From Hymenobacter perfusus (GTDB lineage: Bacteria; Bacteroidota; Bacteroidia; Cytophagales; Hymenobacteraceae): a stretch of 64,000 nucleotides of DNA. How positions within the stretch are numbered: the stretch's first letter is position 1; the number at the start of each line of letters is the position of its first letter. The stretch lies in contig NZ_RWIU01000004.1 of NCBI RefSeq assembly GCF_003944765.1, positions 310,001 to 374,000 on the forward strand, written 5' to 3'. The notes under the pieces were generated by a model that did not search any database, had not been told where the DNA came from, and saw nothing but the letters and a program-made list of their open reading frames with translations. This document shows positions 60,751 through 64,000 of this stretch, in pieces. Position numbers and translations under genes: made by a program.

Positions 60751-63327
60751 TTACGCCAGCAGCGTATCCGTCAGGCTGTGAGGCTCGGGGCGGTGTTTGA
60801 GGGCGTAGAAAAGCGCCACCAGCATGGCCGCAATCAGCAGCACCGACGACACCAGGGATACGGTGTTGCCGATGGTGTAGGCGGCGGGCTCGAATTTGAA
60901 CTCGATGGTATGGGTGCCGGCGGGTACCGGCAAAGCCCGCAGCACGTAGTTGGCGCGCAGGTGGGGCACCGGCTTGCCATCGATAAAGGCCTGCCAGCCG
61001 TCGGCGTAGTAGATTTCGGAGAAGACCACCAGGCCCGCCTGCGCGGCGGTGGCGCGGTAGGTGAGGGCGTTGGGCGTGTATTTGGTGAGGGCAATGCTGG
61101 AGCCTTCGGCCGGGTAGGTAGTCTGGCTGACGGGAAACTTGCTGACGTCCACCACAGCCGTGGTGGCGGCGTTGAGGCCCGTGAGGGCCTTCATTTCCTC
61201 GTCGGGGCTCTGCACTTTCTGCACCTGGCTCACAAACCAGGCATTGCCCAGCGCGCCAGGGTTGCGCTGCACCTGCTGGGGCTGGCCCTGCTCCTGGCCG
61301 GGCACAATCACGTAGCGGGTGTTCAGCATGCTGAGTACGGCCGTGTTGTTGGTCGAAATCTGCCGCTCAATGAGGTCCTGGTAGCGGTGCAGCTTGGCCC
61401 CGTGGTACCCCCCGATGCTCTTGTGGAAATAAGAGGTCTGGGCTTCGTTGAACGGGTTCTGCACGTTCAGTACGCGGTAGCTCAGGTCCTTGTCCTGCAG
61501 AATCTGCTGGTCGGCGGGGGAGGGTACGAACTGCTCGGCAATGGTTTCCTGCTGGAAATTGCCGTCGTTGAGATAACGCTTATCCACGCCCCACAAATCC
61601 ACCAGCGTGAGCAACCCCACCAGCGTAGCCGCCAGGCCGGCCGACAGCTTCCGCTGCAAAAAGAACCACAGCACCCCGGCCGCCGCCGCTACAAAAAACA
61701 GGGAGCGGAATACGTCGGTGCGCAGCAGGGAGGCGCGGTCGGCGCGTAAGGCATCCAGCGGGAAGCCGCTCTGTTGCAGCTGGGCATCAATGGGCGAAGC
61801 AAAATCGGATACCAGCCCGGCCAGGAATGCCAGCGCGCACAAACCGGCCGTAATGGCCAGCGCCCGTACCACGTGCTTTTTGAGCAGTGCCGTGTCAGCA
61901 TCGTCGGTGGGCTTGCCGGTGAGGGCGGCCAGCGTCGGGTGGGTGCTTACCGGGGCGGTAGCTCCGGCCAGGGTGCGGCCGCGCAGCACGCGGCCCAGGG
62001 CCAGCACGGCCAGCAGCGGCATGGCCAGCTGGGCAATGGTGAGGGCCATGCTCACGGCCCGGAACTTGTTGTAGCCCGGGAAGTAGTCGAACATCAGGTA
62101 GTTGAACGCCTCGAAGTTCTTGCCCCAAGCCAGCACAACGGACAGCAGCGTGCCCGCCAGCAGCCAGATGCGGGTACGCCGGTCGGCCACCATCAGGCCC
62201 AGCACAAACAGGAAGAACACCACCGCGCCCACGTACACCGGGCCGCTGGTAATGGGCTGGTCGCCCCAGTAGGTGGGCATCTGGGCCAGATAATCGGTCA
62301 GCTGCACGGGCGGTACGCCGGCGGCGGCCAGGGCCTTGCCGGTTTCCGAGTTTTCGGAGAGCTTCATCTGCGAAGCCCCGCCGTAGAAGTTGGGGATGAG
62401 CAGGGTGGCAGTTTCGCCCACGCCGTAGCTGTAGCTGAAGGCATATTCCTTGCCCAGGCCCGAGCCGGCGTCATCATCGGCCGGAGCGGCGGGCTGGCCG
62501 GGGGCGGTGGGCGGCGGCGTGGTCAGCTCGGCTTTGCCCCGGATGCTGTACTTGCTGTATTCGAGGGTGGTGTAGAGGCGGCCGAAGCTTACGCCCACGG
62601 CCAGCAGCGCGGCCACGCCCAGCAGGGCGGTGCGGGCCAGGAAATCGGGCAGGCGCTTTTTGCGGGCGGCAAATACCAGCTCCACCACGCCAAATACCAG
62701 CACCAGCAGCAGCAGGTAGTAGGTAATCTGGAGGTGGTTGGAGCGCACGTTCATGGCCAGGCCCAGGGCAAACAAAGCCGTGCCCAGCCACTTGTTGCGC
62801 CGGAACGCCACTAGCAGACCCGCCAGCACCAGCGGCGCGTAGGCCAGGGCCAGGCTCTTGGTGTTGTGGCCGGCCGCCAGAATAATCAGGTTATAGCTGG
62901 TGAAACCCAGCGCAATGGCACCCACTATACTCACCAGCGGCGAAAGGCCCAGGGCCACGCACAGCGCGTAGCCGCACACCAGCGCCAGAAACAGGTTGGC
63001 CACTACCGCCGGCAGCCCCAGCGTGAACAGCTTGTGCAGGTACTGGCTCAGGTCGCCGGGGAAGCGGGTGCTGATCAGGTAGGTAGGCATGCCCGAGAAC
63101 ATGGAGTTGGTCCAGAGAGCTTCCTCGCCGGTCTGGTCGCGGAACTGGGCCGCCTCGTGGGCCCCGCCGTTGAACTGCACAATGTCGTGCTGGGCCAGGG
63201 TCTTGCCATCGAACAGGATGGGAGAGAAATACACGGCGGCCAGCACCAGGAAAAACACAACGGCCAGCAGGTGCGGCAGCACCCGCCGCCACCACGGCGC
63301 AACGGCCTGACGGGGAGGAGTAGTCAT
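60751..63327 (-). CDS. YfhO-family membrane protein
   Basis: Large polytopic protein (858 residues, about 13 helices) of the YfhO family, linked in Firmicutes to glycosylation of lipoteichoic acid and in Bacteroidota of unknown role. It starts at 63327 (MTTPPRQAV). The first periplasmic loop has the conserved AQHDIVQFNGGAHEAAQFRD then TGEEALWTNSMFSGMPTYLI, typical for the family. A soluble C-terminal domain (about 590-810) precedes the last helix. It is followed by a terminator; a repeat lies between it and the transporter gene upstream. Confidence 0.9.
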   Translation of the reverse strand: MTTPPRQAVAPWWRRVLPHLLAVVFFLVLAAVYFSPILFDGKTLAQHDIVQFNGGAHEAAQFRDQTGEEALWTNSMFSGMPTYLISTRFPGDLSQYLHKLFTLGLPAVVANLFLALVCGYALCVALGLSPLVSIVGAIALGFTSYNLIILAAGHNTKSLALAYAPLVLAGLLVAFRRNKWLGTALFALGLAMNVRSNHLQITYYLLLLVLVFGVVELVFAARKKRLPDFLARTALLGVAALLAVGVSFGRLYTTLEYSKYSIRGKAELTTPPPTAPGQPAAPADDDAGSGLGKEYAFSYSYGVGETATLLIPNFYGGASQMKLSENSETGKALAAAGVPPVQLTDYLAQMPTYWGDQPITSGPVYVGAVVFFLFVLGLMVADRRTRIWLLAGTLLSVVLAWGKNFEAFNYLMFDYFPGYNKFRAVSMALTIAQLAMPLLAVLALGRVLRGRTLAGATAPVSTHPTLAALTGKPTDDADTALLKKHVVRALAITAGLCALAFLAGLVSDFASPIDAQLQQSGFPLDALRADRASLLRTDVFRSLFFVAAAAGVLWFFLQRKLSAGLAATLVGLLTLVDLWGVDKRYLNDGNFQQETIAEQFVPSPADQQILQDKDLSYRVLNVQNPFNEAQTSYFHKSIGGYHGAKLHRYQDLIERQISTNNTAVLSMLNTRYVIVPGQEQGQPQQVQRNPGALGNAWFVSQVQKVQSPDEEMKALTGLNAATTAVVDVSKFPVSQTTYPAEGSSIALTKYTPNALTYRATAAQAGLVVFSEIYYADGWQAFIDGKPVPHLRANYVLRALPVPAGTHTIEFKFEPAAYTIGNTVSLVSSVLLIAAMLVALFYALKHRPEPHSLTDTLLA

Positions 63328-63409
63328 TCGGCTTACTAAAAAGTCGGATAAGGCCAGAGTTGGACCCAAGCCCGAAGGTAAGCAGGATAGGTGATTAGGA
63401 GGATAGGAG

Positions 63410-63480
63410 GGTGTGCGGGTAGGAGGGTGAGAGGGCTGTCATCCTACTCACACACCCTCCCACCCTCCCACCCGCACACC
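63410..63480. repeat. Word-type inverted repeat between yfhO and the RarD-like gene
   Basis: Left arm 63410-63435 and right arm 63455-63480 are reverse complements at 24 of 26 positions, made of GGGTAGGAGGGTG-like words. The left flank (from about 63391) repeats AGGAGGATAGG as well. Strong purine/pyrimidine strand bias. Confidence 0.7.
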
Positions 63481-63483
63481 TTC

Positions 63484-64000
63484 TTACCCTATAGCCCTAC
63501 CCCGCCAGTTATATAGCCCAATCGAGAGAAAGATGATGCCGTAGGCCGCCAGTTGCACGCCCGTGGCTTGCTCGCCGAAGTACAGAAAGGCCAGCAGAAA
63601 GCTCAGCAGCGGATTGAGGTACATGAAAATACCCACCGTGCCCGAAGGCAGCACGTTCAGCGCGTACAAGTTCAGAAACAGCGGAATGATGGTAAATACC
63701 GTGCTCAGCAGCAGGGCCACCAGCAGCAAATGCCCATCCCGGAGCCCGGCCAGCGGCTGCGCCCCCAACAGCGGGGCCAGCGGCAGAATTACCACCGCCG
63801 ACACGGCCAGCTGCACTGTCAGCAGCACCAGCCGGTCGTAGCCCTGCAAGCGGCGCTGACTGATGAGGTAGGCCGCGTACGTGAAGGCCACTACCAGGCT
63901 CATACCCAGCGTTCGGAACTCGCCCGAGCCCAGCAGCACGCAACTCGCCGCCGCCAGCCCAATGGCCAGCCACTGGTTGCGCCGCAGCTTTTCCCGCAGC
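63484..64000 (-). CDS. RarD-like EamA-family transporter (5' end outside the window)
   Basis: The 172 visible C-terminal residues contain about six helices of a DMT-superfamily permease. The frame runs open to the window edge (LREKLRRNQWLAIGLAAASC), a RarD-like junction, so the gene begins outside. A GTG at 63939 lies in mid-helix and is not the start. Later text includes TYAAYLISQRRLQGYDRLVL, LPSGTVGIFMYLNPLLSFLL and the C-terminal GIIFLSIGLYN. Substrate is unknown. Confidence 0.8.
   Translation of the reverse strand, partial: LREKLRRNQWLAIGLAAASCVLLGSGEFRTLGMSLVVAFTYAAYLISQRRLQGYDRLVLLTVQLAVSAVVILPLAPLLGAQPLAGLRDGHLLLVALLLSTVFTIIPLFLNLYALNVLPSGTVGIFMYLNPLLSFLLAFLYFGEQATGVQLAAYGIIFLSIGLYNWRGRAIG

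Noticed and set aside
61774..62814. 346-residue open frame antisense to yfhO
   Set aside because: Gln/Gly/His-rich shadow; yfhO on the other strand has clear family motifs.

Overview
The window reads as chromosomal DNA of a high-GC member of the Bacteroidota, most likely Hymenobacter or a close relative in the Cytophagales. The grounds are the gliding/type IX secretion genes gldL-gldM-gldN and an sprE/porW-like lipoprotein; two secreted proteins ending in PNP-type type IX sorting domains; families typical of the phylum (DUF4834, DUF5686, DUF4230, YfhO, GH92); near-absence of Shine-Dalgarno sequences; and promoters of the Bacteroidota TAnnTTTG type. No CRISPR array, rRNA operon, complete insertion sequence or complete prophage is visible. 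One tRNA gene (Thr, anticodon CGT) is present.

Layout. 0.1-3.5 kb: gliding motor/secretion genes gldLMN, closed by a terminator. 3.6-11.2 kb, minus strand: uvrC, a class A penicillin-binding protein and an sprE/porW-type TPR lipoprotein. 11.4-17.4 kb: ATP synthase cluster atpZ, an AtpI-like gene, atpB, E, F, H, A, G; atpD and atpC are not here. 17.6-24.7 kb: accessory-looking DNA with an FG-GAP/VCBS secreted protein, a fossil of an Eco57I-type methyltransferase C-terminus, a short coiled-coil gene with an apparent premature TAG, an XRE regulator with a repeated putative operator, and a 1182-residue secreted repeat protein. 24.7-31.4 kb: HAD phosphatase, PafA-type alkaline phosphatase, inorganic pyrophosphatase, UbiA-like prenyltransferase, GH92 mannosidase. 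31.4-41.3 kb: nnr, a lipoprotein gene, a decayed second copy of the nnr 5' end, msrB, sdaA alpha subunit, a channel-like membrane protein, lutB, a 160-bp inverted-repeat element, an M28 peptidase and ispF. 41.5-48.6 kb: a TetR regulator followed by a complete tripartite RND efflux operon. 48.8-64 kb: an acyl-carrier-like protein lacking the modifiable serine, a YkvA-type protein, an NlpC/P60 hydrolase, a tiny HExxH protein, an SDR, tRNA-Thr, an FkbM methyltransferase, DUF4834, DUF5686, recX, DUF4230, a GT-C-like glycosyltransferase, a D-cysteine desulfhydrase-type PLP enzyme, YfhO, and the 3' part of a RarD-like transporter.

How the genes fit together. GldL/GldM form the proton-driven motor, and GldN and SprE are periplasmic/outer-membrane-associated partners; the two sorting-domain proteins at 17.6 and 21.2 kb are predicted cargo of that machine. 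The ATP synthase genes form one transcription unit with hairpins between several cistrons. The TetR-TolC-adaptor-RND set is a self-contained regulated efflux operon.

Most unusual non-coding content: long inverted repeats between genes. Several are built from short reiterated words, different at each locus (atpF-atpH, atpA-atpG, pafA-ppa, tolC-adaptor, yfhO-rarD); one is a 65-nt perfect palindrome; one is a mobile-looking element with 35-bp ends. No clearly new multi-gene system was identified. The best leads are this intercistronic repeat family, the accessory pocket at 19.3-20.9 kb, the Thr-substituted carrier protein and the duplicated nnr fragment.
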